Assembly (NCBI GenBank): GCA_028673005.1
Contig: CM054117.1
Coordinates: 48,701,370-48,765,369, forward strand
Direction of reading: 5' to 3'
Source: Tanypteryx hageni
Lineage: Eukaryota; Arthropoda; Insecta; Odonata; Petaluridae
DNA length: 64,000 nt
Made by a program: the position numbers and the translations under genes. The notes under the pieces are model-generated. The model searched no databases and had not been told where the DNA came from. It was given only the letters and a program-made list of their open reading frames with translations. Positions 28,840 through 41,683 of this stretch are shown one piece after another; the first letter of the stretch is position 1; each line of letters starts with the position of its first letter.

Positions 28840-31190
28840 TAGAACAAAGCGTTAACCGCATGCATAATGTGGATGCATTCTTATACATATTTTATCAAAT
28901 ACTGGAAGCCGAAGCCAACTGTCACCGACAAAATGAACACGTAACGTTTAAAATTGTTCCGCTGTTATACTACTCACATTAACACACTAAAAAAAAAGAA
29001 ACTGAAGTATGTGACAGTTGGTCACACCCACGTGACTCCCCTCCATACAAGAACTTCGAATTTCTCAACCTCCTTTCGATATTTCGGGGGGAAAATACCT
29101 CGTCTTGCCGTGGCCCCGTGGCTGCGCAAAGGTTTGGGTGGGACCCAATCTTTAAGGGCCCAGATACTCCTGAAGCAGGGTTGGGTTCACAGACAACCAT
29201 CGATCATTTCGACGAGAGCGACGAGAGAGTTCTTCAAGCCCCCTTCCCCTTCTCCCCACGAGTCCATCTACCCTCTCTCTTTCTCCCTCTTCCGATTTTC
29301 AACTCCTCCTTCATACCCCCTACCCAAACGCACCCTTCTCAACCCCCTTCCTTTTATCGCTCCCCATGCCATCAACTTAATAACAAAGGCGCAAGAGGTT
29401 CCTACGTGTTGGAATCTCAAGTGTCTCCTCCTTCACCACGTCTCTCGGCCACTTCCCCTACTACTCCTTCATCAACCTTCCTCCTACCTATCTCTACAAC
29501 TCCTCCTCTCTCTCACTCACTCACACCAAGGTTCACTTCATCTCACCTTTCCTTCCTTCCTTACCTCCTCATTTCCTCCTCCTTTCTCCCTCCCACCGAA
29601 TCTCGCATCCCAGGTATATAACCCATCCGCATCCCACAGAGGCCTCTAATCACCTCGCAGTGCTGCCCTCTTTTGTTTTTCGAAACAAACGAGAGAGACG
29701 TTGCGTAGGGGGAAGGAGGGAAAACGGACGTTCTGCAACAAACTTAAAAAGTTGTTTGGGTCATGCGTGTTATCCCCCGAGTCAAAACGCATGAAAACTT
29801 TTTCGAATGGTCTTGTGTTGTATATATAACGAGTAATTTCGTTCGGAACAAAAGAGCGAAGAATAATGCGGCCTCATTTGCCGCGAATGTTGGGTTGTTA
29901 AGTGCGACTAGGGGAGACCGGAGAAAGAAGTAATAATTGAAAGTTTCGTGCGATGGGCGAAAATTAACCGGCGAAGAACAAATCCCGCCCTTTACGTCTG
30001 CCTTAACTCACTTCCTGGCTGGATATTTCGTTTAAATTGCTCGTGGATCGGTAATTGGCGTTATTTATAGAAGAAAGAGGATTTCGTTTCTGTCAGGAGA
30101 ATCCTTTAGTCATTTAAAACCAATTTAAATTTAACTTGTATCTTTTAATATGTTCGTGATTGAATGAACGTGATACATAAATTTGCATGAGTTAAGAGAT
30201 TGAAAAATAAAAGAAAAACTCCATCGATTCTATAAATGTCGTTATCGACCGCATTTTTTTAATTCCTTGCTTCCGTCCTGAAATATCATTCATATTTCAT
30301 AGAGAGTGAATTTTGTTTTAGAAGCGGCGCGACCCTCCATCGCCATTTGGCCGATTTTCCGTAATACTTTATTGTTCCTCCTCACAAGGCTCTGATCAAA
30401 ACGAAATTGTATATATTTTTCTTGCGGGGATGAATTATTTAGTTTAATTTATAATTTTTAATAGGGCAAATCTTTATGGCCGTCGGATCCGGGGACGGAG
30501 GTTCTTTGATTCACGAGACAGAAACGAAAATCGCCTTGGTATTCATAAGACGGTTTTTTTCTCTCTCCGATGGTTCCAATTCGCTTTTAAATTCCCCTTA
30601 ATGAAAAGAAACGATGGAGTCGGCTAATAAATTTCGAAATGCTGTAGCGGATCGAAATTGTCGGCCGAACTTTATATATATAGTATCTCAAATCTTTCGA
30701 ACGTTACCCCGAGTTTCTCGCGCCACACGAGAATAACGACTTAATCTACGGCTTATTCTCAAAAGATCGAGTTTGTTACTTCTCTCAGCTGGATGGCTGC
30801 AAGTCGAAATTCGTTATTTCGATAAAACTTGACCCTCGGTATGATTTGAACGATAAATCTCTCGGTTGAATGAGTTTTGACGCTCTTTACGAAGTTAACC
30901 CCTTAATGAGGAATGGCGCAAATTTGTACCGAACTGGCTGAAGATTTTTCTTGGACAAAATATCATAGGATATTCTAGGATATGATGCGAATTTGCGACA
31001 TTCCTATACTCAATGAAATTAGTACTGGTATCTGCCGTTGACTTTGTAAAGTGTTTTATACAGGGAACTATTTGTGTACCGTTCTTTGCAAAGCGTGTAG
31101 GTGTTGGTCCGTGAATTTTGGAAAAATTACGAGCAAATGTAGTTTACTATTTACAAAAATTATCATAATATTTTCTAAGCTTTAAAACAT
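28840..31190. other. Non-repetitive upstream DNA, CpG-containing block at 29.0-29.7 kb
   Basis: The frames at 28954-29649 are Ser/Pro/Leu-rich from a CT-rich strand and look non-coding. From 29.7 to 31.1 kb the sequence is apparently single-copy, with frequent CpG and no frame. Function unseen. Confidence 0.4.
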
Positions 31191-31193
31191 ATA

Positions 31194-31385
31194 CAGTCAA
31201 ACCCCGATTTAGCGCCACCCCCGCATATAGCCCATTATATATTAGTCCAAGAGATCGATTAGCCAGAAATACAAACTATACCGCCCATTAATCGTAGTGA
31301 CTAGAACCTCCACCGTATGATTACATAGTGCACGCAAATGCCTTGGTTTACCGCCAACCCCGCTTTAGCGCCAATATCAGTGACG
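31194..31385. mobile_element. pogo/Tigger-like fragment
   Basis: TA then CAGTCAAACCCCGATTTAGC is the pogo/Tigger terminal type; a related phrase, CCCCGCTTTAGCGCCAA, occurs near 31360. No matching right end found. Confidence 0.45.
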
Positions 31386-32028
31386 GACAAACGGTGACGC
31401 GACATTCGGCAATTTGAACTACTTGCATCATTCATTTATATAAGGTCCAGGAAGTGTTACCATAAGCTTTTTTTAATTTTGATAATCTTGCTATTGTCAA
31501 TAGCTAGTTTCTCTATTGCCGGGATAAGGAATAACTTGCAATTTCAAGAAAAAGGCAAAAGATATGCTATCGTTCAGCACCTCAACCGCTGATGCACTTT
31601 GTAATGAGGGAAATGATGTTTCAAAAAAAGGAGAGTTAGTAAATCATTGTCATCCATCGAGAGGCTTTCAAACCCTACAAATGGTGGTTCCGCTTAGCTA
31701 ATACTGACGAAGGAGATAAGAACTGATGGAGTTGCTCATTGGTCCATAGTTGAGAAGTCAAGACAGCAGTGTAAAACGCAAAATAGTAAAGGTCAGAGAG
31801 CTTATAAATGTTCAGATGTGATTGCCATCTTTGCCCGTCCAAGAAGAAGAGCTGTTTTCATGAATTTTTATGAATGTAAGAGTTACATCTCCTAACTCAA
31901 AGAAATAATTTATGCTGAGTTGACCAAAATATGGCCGTTGTAGCGAAAATGCACCATAAAAAAATAAAAAAATAATTTTTTGTACTTCTTTTGCCTTGTT
32001 AATATTTTCCGTACGGTAGCCGGACTCG

Positions 32029-32146
32029 ACGCCGACAGACACCACGCTGACAGAAACTACGCCGACAGGACTCTACGCCGACAGACACTACGTCGACAGA
32101 CACCACGCCGACAGGACACTACGCCGACAGGACACTACGCCGACTG
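32029..32146 (-). repeat. Left-arm minisatellite, 15 nt unit
   Basis: About eight tandem copies of the 15 nt unit, read on the minus strand, with GG/CC indel and A/G variants between units. Confidence 0.9.
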
Positions 32147-32369
32147 AGCAATTTAAGGCCAAATTATCCTATTTTAGAAGTTTTAATAATTTCGATGAAG
32201 TTTAATTTTTTGACCGGGGCCCTAATAGTAAGTACTCCACGTGTAATATGCCAAATAATGTGCCAATTGTTAATTATTTACAATCGAATGAGAATTTTAA
32301 ATAAAATAATGAAATGAAGAAGAAATATATAAGATATTAAAATAATTATTAGAATAAAAAACTTCATAG

Positions 32370-32682
32370 TTTTTTCTTTAAAATGGGCTAGATTCGAAGA
32401 CCATAGGTGAATTCTTTCTAATATAAATCTAAAAAAGAATAAAAGCCTGCAAATCAAGGCGATTTTTACGTGTTATCATATGGGAAATGTAAATGCCTAC
32501 CTTGGAGTCGAACCTAGGGCTTTTTTAGAGATTTCTTTTCGTCATCATCTTACAATATGTGAATTGATCATTCCTGCCAAATATAAAAAATGAGTCTCGT
32601 TCTATTATTAAGTTATTTGCATTTTTATAGCGTGACAGAGGGAGCCACAAAGAGACAGACGTAGCTTTTCATTATTGTTAGA
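32370..32682 (-). mobile_element. 5' part of a Helitron inside the foldback spacer
   Basis: On the minus strand it starts A then TCTAACAATAATGAAAAGC, followed by GACGTCTGTCTCT-like sequence and CACGC, a typical Helitron 5' end. The 32370-32600 part is homologous to 4445-4625 of the intron 17 Helitron. The 3' hairpin end is missing. Confidence 0.55.
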
Positions 32683-33394
32683 TTCTCAATCAAAAATGTA
32701 TAAGTGAAGTGGGCAGCCTGGGATGTTCTTTGCCACCCACCATAACGTTCTTAATAACTCGGGAATTATTTTATTCTAAAAATCGTCTTGTTAATAACCA
32801 TCTGAAGGCTGTAGTCGCCAATTACACAAATGAAGACGGGCTTGCATATTTAAGAGCAATTACTCAATCTGTAATTACACATTTTGAAATAAAATTTGGT
32901 TGAGATTCCATAATGTTTAAAGAAGGAATAATGCTGGCTGAATTTAAGCCATTTTATTTAACTATTCATTATTTTTGGTGATCTATTGTTCATATAAATT
33001 CAACCAGTCTTTTCTCTAAATTGTTTCAAATAAACATTTTTCGTCATGTTTATATGTTTATCTTTTGCAATATAATATTAATTGAATCGATATATAATTC
33101 TGGCAATAATTTTTTGCATGATATTTTCTATCATTTCTTTGTCGAAAACAAATTAAAACTTTAATTTACCTAAAATTTGATGTATCTTAAAGCCTTGGAT
33201 TCGATCGCTACGTCAAATTATTGGATAAAATTAACAGTTCGTTTCATTAGCTAATCTACTATTTTGATGACCTTTCTGGCGGTGAATTTAACAAAAATTA
33301 AATTTTTTCTAAGGATCAACAATACGAATAAATCATACAAAAACGCTTTGTTTTCTGTCAATTATAACTCGCAATAAAGAAGATTTAAATAATA

Positions 33395-33630
33395 TATTAC
33401 GCCCCCCCCCCTTCCTTCCCCCTCTGTACCCCGCACCATATTTTTCCCCTTTTTCTCCGCAAATTCTTTATTGTTATAAAAATTCCTAGTTGATGGATAT
33501 CTATATTGCTTATATTTTGCTGTTATAAATTACGCCCCCTTCCTCCCCCCCACCATCTTTTTTCTTTGCATATTCTTAATTTTTATAAAAATTTCTAGTT
33601 GATGGATAACAATATTGTGCTTATTTTATT
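33395..33630. repeat. Two-copy tandem duplication
   Basis: Units begin ATTACGCCCCC at about 33395 and 33528 and share TTCTAGTTGATGGATA near their ends; C-tract length differs. Confidence 0.75.
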
Positions 33631-33826
33631 CTAATATCTTATATATTTCTTCTTCATTTCATTATTTTATTTAAAATTCTCATTCGATTGTAAATAATTA
33701 ACAATTGGCATATTATTTGGCATATTACACGTGGAGTACTACTATTAGGGCCCCGGTCAAAAAATTAAACTTCATCGAAATTATTAAAACTTCTAAAATA
33801 GGATAATTTGGCCTTAAATTGCTCAG

Positions 33827-33940
33827 TCGGCGTAGTGTCCTGTCGGCGTAGTGTCTGTCGGCGTAGTGTCTGTCGGCATGATGTCTGTCGGCTTGGTGTC
33901 TGTCGGCTTGGTGTCTGTCGGCGTGGTGTCTGTCGGCGTA
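33827..33940 (+). repeat. Right-arm minisatellite, 15 nt unit
   Basis: Eight tandem units in register; unit variants (GTA, CAT, CTT, GTG after GTCGG) differ in order from those of the left arm, so the arms evolve partly independently. Confidence 0.9.
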
Positions 33941-33949
33941 AAGTCCGCA

Positions 33950-36715
33950 CACGCCTCAAAAGAGGTTTGGGAATTTTGATTCTGGAGGAGGGTGCCTGAA
34001 GTTGTATGAAACACATATCCCCTTTCGTTATGTAAAACTAGGCTCACATAAAACGTGGGCAATACCGCGTTTCGCAAACTAAATCCATCATGAAAAAGTC
34101 AAGCGGTCACATAGTCTACGAGCTTCGTCACATAACATGCAAACGTAGATCGAGCAAATGAAGTATCGCATTCATCTATTCGTCTACGGTCAAATCCAGA
34201 CAGGAGAAACCCGCGCTGAGCAAGGGTTCACTATACTCATTACCCACCCGCGTTTAACATTGACGTAAAATCGAAATGCATTATTTGTTCGAATACCAAA
34301 CTCCCCGAATAAGACACTGTATTCGGGGAAACCAAGTGAAAATATTATTAAATTTTCCATCACATGGCATTAATTATAATAATTATCGCTCGTATAATGA
34401 TATATTTCATTTCATTCGTTCCGTAGTTACCGCTGCATTTGCTACCCAATGGAAATTGTCTTCTCCAAATATAAAATAAGTCCTTGCTAATCCTCGCATA
34501 AGAAAAATACTCTGATTTTCGAAAAAAATTAACAAGTGCCTCTGGTATTCGAATAAACACTGTGCAACTTAGATTCGCGGCGAATTGGATTTTTCTGCGC
34601 TACGCATATATTTATATTGTTCGTTCAGTCCCACGCTCTTCCCTCTAACATAAGTCGAGAGACGAAAACAACAAGGCTCACGTATCAGACCATACTCGAA
34701 AGACCACCAAAAACCGACGTGTCTACGAAACACGAAGGGGAGCGTCTAGAACACCTGGGCCGTCGCGACTCGCACCTCGCGACGACCGAAAAGCGATAAA
34801 AATTAATAACCAGTCGACACGGCTCCTATGCTTTTAGAACAATCCGCGGAGCGATTCACAAAAAATACTATTCCGTGGAGGGAAGAGAGAGGGACTCGTA
34901 ATAAACCAACACACGAGATAAAACCCTGTCGAACGGCGAACGCAGGATGACTTAATGGTCGGACCATTAGCCACCATCCGAGCAATTTTCTCTCAAAACA
35001 ACAACAGTAATTTTGATATAAGGGGAGAGAGAGGGAGAGAGAGAAAGATAGGAGGAGCCGGAGAAAGAGGGGGAGGGAAAAAATCTCCCAAGATGAGGTC
35101 TCTCTACCCATTCCAAAAGTAGTACTTACTTGCAGGGTGGCGCTTCGAAATCTCTTTCATCGAAAGAGAGAGAGGTGTGGCGAGTAAGAGAAAGAGGGAG
35201 GGAAATGAAATCGCCCCGTATCGCTCGGTTTCGTAATTAACGCCGGATGCGGAGGAGAAGGCGATCTCGCTCGCGCACACACACACGCACACACATACTG
35301 ATCTCGAGAGGAAAAACATCGGTTATATCAAGAAGGGGTCATCGAAGGGGACGGCCGCGAAAGAACCCCGTGCTCGCGCACACACACACACACCGGCGAT
35401 TATAAAACCCCATTTAACTTCTTAATCGTCGAATGGGATAGCCTCAACCTTTACGCCACTTATCTTGCCCCTATCAAACCGAACGTGATTTTTTTTAAAT
35501 CCTCCACCTTCCTCCCCCCTTCTAAAAGGTTGAAGGTTTTTATGGATTGTTGGGTGTGGAATGGGGAGGAGGAGGTGTATGCCATGCGGAGCTCTCGGCT
35601 CGTAGAGGTCAGTCGTGGGAGGGTGGAGAACTAAGGGGTTGGAAGGGGGGAGGGCGAGGGGGGAGTTTCACGGCGTACCATCAGGATGGGGTCTACGCGA
35701 AAGGCGTCACACGTGTGTGGCGAGGAGATGGAAGTGGGGAGAGAGAGAGAGAGAGAGAGAGAAAGAGACAGGGCGGGGAAGAGGGGGAGAAGCGAGCGAG
35801 TCGGGCATGCTGAGGTGAAAAAAACGGGAGGAAAAAAATGAGAATCGCAATTTAACGCGGCGTACATTTTACGCTTGTCCGAGAAACACGATGCGTATCT
35901 CATTACTCCTCGAAAATTATTGGGGAAAAGTGTCCAAACTAAATCATATCGAGGTGGGACAAAAAATAAGATTAACAAAGAGAAAAGGTGTAATTCAAAC
36001 AGCTATATTATAAGCAGGCACGGGACGCGGGCGAATAAAATAGGTGAGTTGTCGTGTTATTAATCTGCGGGGGGAATTCGCCGAAAGTAACGAGAATCTC
36101 GGTCCTTTTTTTTACAAAGGGTTATTTGTGGCGAGGATTGCGGAATTTTAATTTATTTTGCCAAACTTTTCATTTTTTTTTCTCAAACTTCTCCGAGGCT
36201 ATTTATCAGAACGCCGCGGAAGGATTGTAAGAAAAAAGAACTGAGTTATATAAATGCTGTTCGTATATGGGTGTGTACTTACCGGTTCTATAATTAATGC
36301 ATACATTCGTGTTATTAGTTTGCTGTGCCATTCAGAAACTTTTATTGTTATCTGGCTTTCGATATATTTATGGATGGTTAAACTTGGAAAGTTTCGACCA
36401 ATACTCTGGAATGGCAGGATAAAGAGATATAAGCAATGATATGGAGTTTCTGTTAAATTATCAGCAAGAGTTAATATTCAAACAATTTATGGCAAAGCAA
36501 CGGAAAATTTTACACACTAACTGCCTCGCAAATACCTTCATATCAGTTTAAAAACCAAAGTTTGTTTTAGAACTTCGGTCATTAGCTCACTAGAGAATTA
36601 TTGAGCTCGCCTTATGCCTCAATACAAATTACAGGATAATCACTTGAGTATCAAAATTTTTAAAAATTTAGTACTCCATAGACAACAAGATTATCCATCC
36701 CCCGATGCCCATTTG
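33950..36715. other. CpG-containing upstream DNA with GA and CA microsatellites
   Basis: No convincing coding frame. Contains (CA)n near 35276-35296 and 35379-35393 and a (GA)n run at 35740-35762. The 34.6-35.9 kb part is clearly higher in GC and CpG than the flanks. A strong minus-strand splice-donor match, GCAA|GTAAGTAC, is at 35130. Confidence 0.4.
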
Positions 36716-36721
36716 GGCTAC

Positions 36722-36773
36722 GATGCAGTCGTCTTCAGAGGCGATTCACTGAAATTAGATTCTAAAACGAATG
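36722..36773. repeat. Solo copy of the 39.1 kb hairpin arm
   Basis: GGCGATTCACTGAAATTAGA closely resembles the left arm of the hairpin at 39115-39205, with matching flanks on both sides. Confidence 0.6.
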
Positions 36774-36789
36774 TCTACTGCAGATACCT

Positions 36790-38080
36790 ATGACAAGTAC
36801 TTAATTATTCAACTTTGGATACTTAATTGCTAATTCTGGAATATGTCATTGGCCATTTAAAGTGCTTTCTTGTACCGGAATCCAGGCAATATTAAAGAAT
36901 TTCACGCCGCGGAAATATAAAACATTCTTACTTGTCCTTTTCCAGGAAACTAATTTCAACTTCATCCGAGGACACGTTTCTGATTTAAAATATGCGAGAG
37001 TGAACTCATTTCACAGGTGACAGTCGAGCGGGGAAATAATAATTTGCTTTTTTAACGCTAGGAAAGCCCGGCGTATAATTTCCATGCATCGTCGCGCATT
37101 CGCCCACCTCTCAACCTGGCGCACGATTTTCATAATTTATTCCGCGTCCGCCGCGTAATTCCATACCATCACAACTCCGCGGCAATTTCTCCAACAAACT
37201 CATAAGCGATGACTGACGCCTTTATTTTTGGAAAATGGAGCAGTTTTCTTAAGCGTGGAGAATGATCGTGTCTATCGCGCGACCGTCTACGAATCTTTTT
37301 CGTTTCTCTCGAGCCATCCCCAAACACCAAGATGGCTGGTCAAAAGATTTTTTAAAAACAGGCGAAAATGCAAATGCAGAGAATATTACATTAGGCGTTT
37401 TTTTACTTTAAAAAACATATCGCGAATCAATATTATTGTGTCCTGCCAAAAAGCAATAAATTTTAAAAAAATCGATATTCAAGACTTAACTTCTACACCA
37501 AAGTTTCATGGATACATGTTTCCCAGCCAAAAAAGTCCCCTTTTCTTCCCCGCATTTATTCTTCTCGAGTTATTGGCAATGTTCTGATGTAGTTTAGTTT
37601 AGTTAGTTAACATTGCAAGAAGGTCATAAGCCTGGTTGCAAAGAAATAATACAAAATATTTAATACAATATCACACATAATATACACACACTCGTACATC
37701 ATATAAAATATTAAAACAATTCGTATCCAATGAATACATAAAGAAAACACAATCATCCATGTCTAATAAGTAAAACAACACATAGCTATGAAATTTATTT
37801 AATTTAATTTAAAATGTCCAGGTTGGCTAAAGTCAGGTGGTGACAACTTCTACACTATTCTTATGGAGTTTAGAGTTTTCTAGGTGTAGACACCTAATAA
37901 CTACTCTCTAGCGACTGAAACTAGTTCCACCAAATTAATATCGTGTCTAGCTCTCATACAAACCAATCTATCATGAGAACATGGCCTTCTCCAAGTTTCA
38001 GGATTCCAGAGGAATTGCCGTAACAGACGAACGGACAGACAAACCGCATAAATTAGTGATTTTTTAGAAAAAAATCTGAT
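36790..38080. other. No recognised feature
   Basis: AT-rich to mixed sequence; the 119-codon frame at 37228 is Lys/Phe-rich and shows no motif. Nothing else supported. Confidence 0.35.
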
Positions 38081-38570
38081 GTGGCCAACACATGATTTTA
38101 TCCATATGTAGTTGGTAATTTACAAGAAGGCGGCGCTGGAATCGCTGCCAATATTGAACTGAAATATCTTCTTAACAATTGGCTCTACAAAATATTATTA
38201 AATACAAAAGTTGTAGAAAATAAAATTATCTATAGCTTAGTTATTAAATACAATAACGTTAATGATGAATTACAGGAGATATTTGACACAAACGGAAAAA
38301 TGACAAGAATAAACATCCACATCCGATCGACCGAATTTAGCTCAAAGTTCTTGACTTTATAATGCAAATGCTAAATATGAAATTTTATTCTGATCTGATT
38401 ATTAGTTCTTGAGTTAGAGCGCCCACAAAATTCCGGTAACAGACACAGACATAATCGTGAAAATAGTCAAAACGTGTTCGGGGGACCTTAAAACATGAAT
38501 TTCCGTTGAGATCTCGAAATCGATTTTTTCATAAAAATAATACTTTCTCTATGGAAAGTAAAAATGTCTA
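38080..38570 (-). repeat. Dispersed repeat family copy A
   Basis: Minus-strand reading matches 44800-45425: ACTTTCTCTA/TAGAGAAAGT end, a CCTTAAAACATG block, GTGGGCGCTCTAACTCAAGAA-like core, AAAAGTTGTAGAAAA, and a terminal TCATGTGTTGGCCACAT. Confidence 0.75.
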
Positions 38571-39110
38571 AAAGCGACAGTTTAATTCACAGGTGGCCTG
38601 CGCATTTTCTATATCCTAGTCCTAGTCCGCCTAAAAAAAAACAATCACCTCGGTTACCTCCCTCTCCATTACTCAACCCTCTTGACCTCGCGTGGGAGTA
38701 CTAATTATTATTTTTTACGGGCAGTCACTCGGAGAATGAACAAAATCCATTGTGTTTCGCTAAAGGAGAAGCGACCAAAGACGCTTATTTTTTCGACGGG
38801 CGTGAGTGGGCGGAAGAAGGGAGGAGGAAGAGGAAAAGCAGCGGATTTTCGACGGTTCCGTTTCTTTGACGACCGAATTGCGGTCTTTCCCGTCCTTAAA
38901 GGGCACGCGCGAACCGAGGGTGGGCGGGGTGTTTGGGTTGACCTCTTACAAACCCATAAGCAACTTCATATACGCTACGGAAGAAAAATTATTAAATTTC
39001 TGTTGGTTTACAAAGACCTATGATAATAACGAATTAAATATAGAAAATGGAAAAAACTATGTCTCTCCAATAGCCATATAAAAAGTTTTCGAAAACCAGG
39101 TGCGCATTAT
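38571..39110. other. No recognised feature
   Basis: Two overlapping frames from a GC-richer block at 38.68-39.02 kb show no motif; taken as chance. Confidence 0.35.
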
Positions 39111-39114
39111 GACT

Positions 39115-39205
39115 GCAAAACAGCCGCTATCAGTGGCGATTCACCGAAGGTAGATTCTGAAGAAATAACTTATCGGTGAATCGCTATTGACGATGGCTGC
39201 TTTGT
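39115..39205. repeat. Imperfect hairpin, 34 nt arms, 22 nt loop
   Basis: Arms 39115-39148 and 39171-39205 pair with several mismatches; the core GCGATTCACCGA is exact. A related arm occurs alone at 36722-36773, so a MITE origin is likely; the size also fits a pre-miRNA. Confidence 0.7.
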
Positions 39206-39884
39206 AACCTATGAGGTCTCTTAATCTTTTTATGAACGTTGGAGAAGAACAATTTTACAATTTGATTTCAGCCAGAAGATGAGATCAATAATCTTCTCTT
39301 CAATCGGACATTCAAAGAATAATTTAGAAAAAGAGTTCAAATCTAGAAAAAAAACAAAGATAGGATAACACAATAACCAACGATGGAATTTTTAAAAATG
39401 TATACTGAAGTAAACCTTTTCATACAAACAACACTTCTATCAAATAAATGCTATAGATGTTGTCCAGGTGGACTCAAGTCCGACGCTGAACATGTGCGGT
39501 CTTTCCGTCTCACAAAAACACGTGTGCACTCAAATGTTGAGGTTATTATTCCGGCAAACTCGAGAAAAACGAGCGGAGGAAGCAATGAGGAGGGAGGATA
39601 GGAGGCGTGACGGGTGCGCTAGGAGAAAAAAGGGTTACAAAATCGTCCGTGATGTGGGAGGGAGCGATAAATGATTGCATGGTAACAGAAGTAGTCCCTT
39701 CCTTCCTTTCTCTATCGTTCTCTCCTGCGTAGTGCAACAAGCGGAGCGCGGGAGGGGCTACCAGAGATGAGCACATGGCGGTTCTCCAGAGTAAGGGGTC
39801 GTATCTCCGGCCTTGATCGACGGTGTATACGCATTTAATCATAGTCCCCTTGGCGGAAGTATATAATATTAAGGGGCGTATAGC

Positions 39885-40856
39885 GTGGGTGGGATGAGAG
39901 GGAATGAGAGAGAGTGGATGGGGGAAGAACGAACAGGAATTTGGAGTGCTAGGGCGTGGGAGGAAAAGGTGGCAAGCGAAGAGAAGAGGAGGAAGAGAAA
40001 GTTAAAAAGGGGAGAGAAGGTAGAAAGGGGAGAGCAAGGGAGGGAGAGAGGATGAGAGAGAAAGGGCCAGAGAGAAAAGGTGAGAGAAAAAGGGTGAGAG
40101 AGAGAAAAGGTGAGAGAGAAAGGGTGAGAGAGAGAGAGAAAGGGCGAGAGAGAGAAAGGGCGAGAGGGAGAAAGGGAGAAATATATAATTAGAAGAGATA
40201 TGGAGAAGGTTAAGTGAACGGAGGAACAGTGGGAGAGGAAGAGAGATGGAGAAGTGAAAGCGGAAAGGAGGAAGAAAGGGAGAGAAATATAGAGGAATCA
40301 AAGAGAGGAAAGGAGAGGTAAAGCGGAGGAAGGTAGGGAGAAAGAGAATAAGAAGAGGAAGGAGCGAGGTAAAGAGAGAGGGAGAGAAGAGATAGAGATA
40401 GGGAGAGGAATGAGATACAAAGAGAGATAGGAAGGAGGGAGGGAGAGTGAAAGAGGGAGAAAGAAAGTGAGGGGTAGGAAGAGATTGGGAGAAAGAGAGA
40501 AAGGAAAAGAAACGGAGATGGAGAAGGGAAAGTGAAGAGAGGAAGAAAGGGAGATAAAAGAGGGAGAGAAGGAAGAGGTAGGTAGAGGGGGTAGGGGAAA
40601 GGAGAGAGGGGCAGAATCATAGAGAAAGGGAGATATGGAGGAAGTGAGAGGGATGGAGAGAAGAGAAAGAAAGGGAGAGATATGGAGGAAGTAGGGAGAG
40701 AAGGGAAAGGAAGAGAATGAGGAAGAGATGGGGAAGTGATCAAGTGAGAAAGAAAGGGAGAGATAGAGAGATATGGAGGGAGGGAGAGAGAGAGGAAGGT
40801 GGAGTTGTGTGGGTGTAGAAGGGAGGTATAGCGGTATGGGAGACCAGGAGGATAGC
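39885..40856. repeat. Purine (GA) tract, about 1 kb
   Basis: Almost pure A/G on the plus strand with recurring GGGAGAGATATGGAGG phrases. Long frames here are composition artefacts (Ser/Pro/Leu on one strand, Glu/Arg/Lys on the other). Confidence 0.9.
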
Positions 40857-40859
40857 ATT

Positions 40860-41680
40860 CTCCCCTTCCTCCCCTTTTGTGATGGTACCGAAGAATTCTT
40901 CCGTTGACCTAATCCCCTCTCACATTTTATGCGCGGGACACACCGAATCGTGAAATTAAACGAATTCTTCGATAACGCGATGGATTTTTTTCCTCTTGTT
41001 CGGTGTGCTGCGTCATTTTCAGCCTTGATTATAAAGCACGAAAGGTATTATTCACATGCTAAGGAGAAGATATTAGCAGGGGAGGGCGGTGAGGCGGTTT
41101 TTCGGTTCAGGAACCTCTCCATATCCAGGTGGCGCAGCGCTAAAATCATTTTTCTCAACGTAATTACGCTTCGCGAGAGTATTTTTTTATCGAAGAGCGG
41201 AGATAAATTATTTCCGTGAAAACAGTGGAATATTTTGTATAGTTTATCGTAGGCGGAAAATTTGGGGTAGGCCGTGAAAAATGGCCGCGAAGATGAAAAA
41301 GATGTAAAGCGCGGAAAAAGAGAGGAGGTGATTTACCTTTTAATGACAATATCGTTTGCTGCCATTACACTTATAAGCAGCCCTGGTTAAGCATAGGTCA
41401 ATTCAATTTGGTATTTTTACTTTAAGTCATAATTTAAACAAACGAAATAGGCATTTAGTATAAATTTCGAGAAAAACATGCCGAAGGTCAATAAATTTTC
41501 AATACCGAAAAGTAATTTAAGATATTTAATAATGGCAAAAATAAACATCCAATCTCACTATAAAGAGCCCAAGAGGCTGATTAGCCAGAAATACAAACAA
41601 ATCATTATACACAGGCTTTCACGAAAATTCATTTTATCTGCAACAAAAATGATTGAAATAATATTTCAAGAATAAATGTT
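40860..41680. other. No recognised feature
   Basis: Mixed composition. The 41560-41600 phrase GATTAGCCAGAAATACAAAC also occurs near 31255, so part is repetitive. Confidence 0.35.
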
Positions 41681-41683
41681 AAA

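Larger units (their letters stand above)
32020..33948. mobile_element. Foldback-type element with minisatellite in its inverted arms
   Basis: Arms of about 320 bp (32020-32339 and 33632-33948) are reverse complements. The outer 115 bp of each arm is a minisatellite of a 15 nt unit GTCGGCGTAGTGTCT, about 8 units per arm; the inner 190 bp is unique. This layout is like Foldback/Galileo elements. The 1.3 kb spacer holds a truncated Helitron and a two-copy C-rich duplication but no transposase. No target duplication found. Confidence 0.8.

Noticed and set aside
28954..29649. 231-codon plus-strand frame
   Set aside because: Ser/Pro/Leu-rich product of a CT-rich strand, no motif, overlapping similar frames in other registers.
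40210..40858. 177 and 186-codon minus-strand frames
   Set aside because: Composition artefact of a purine tract.
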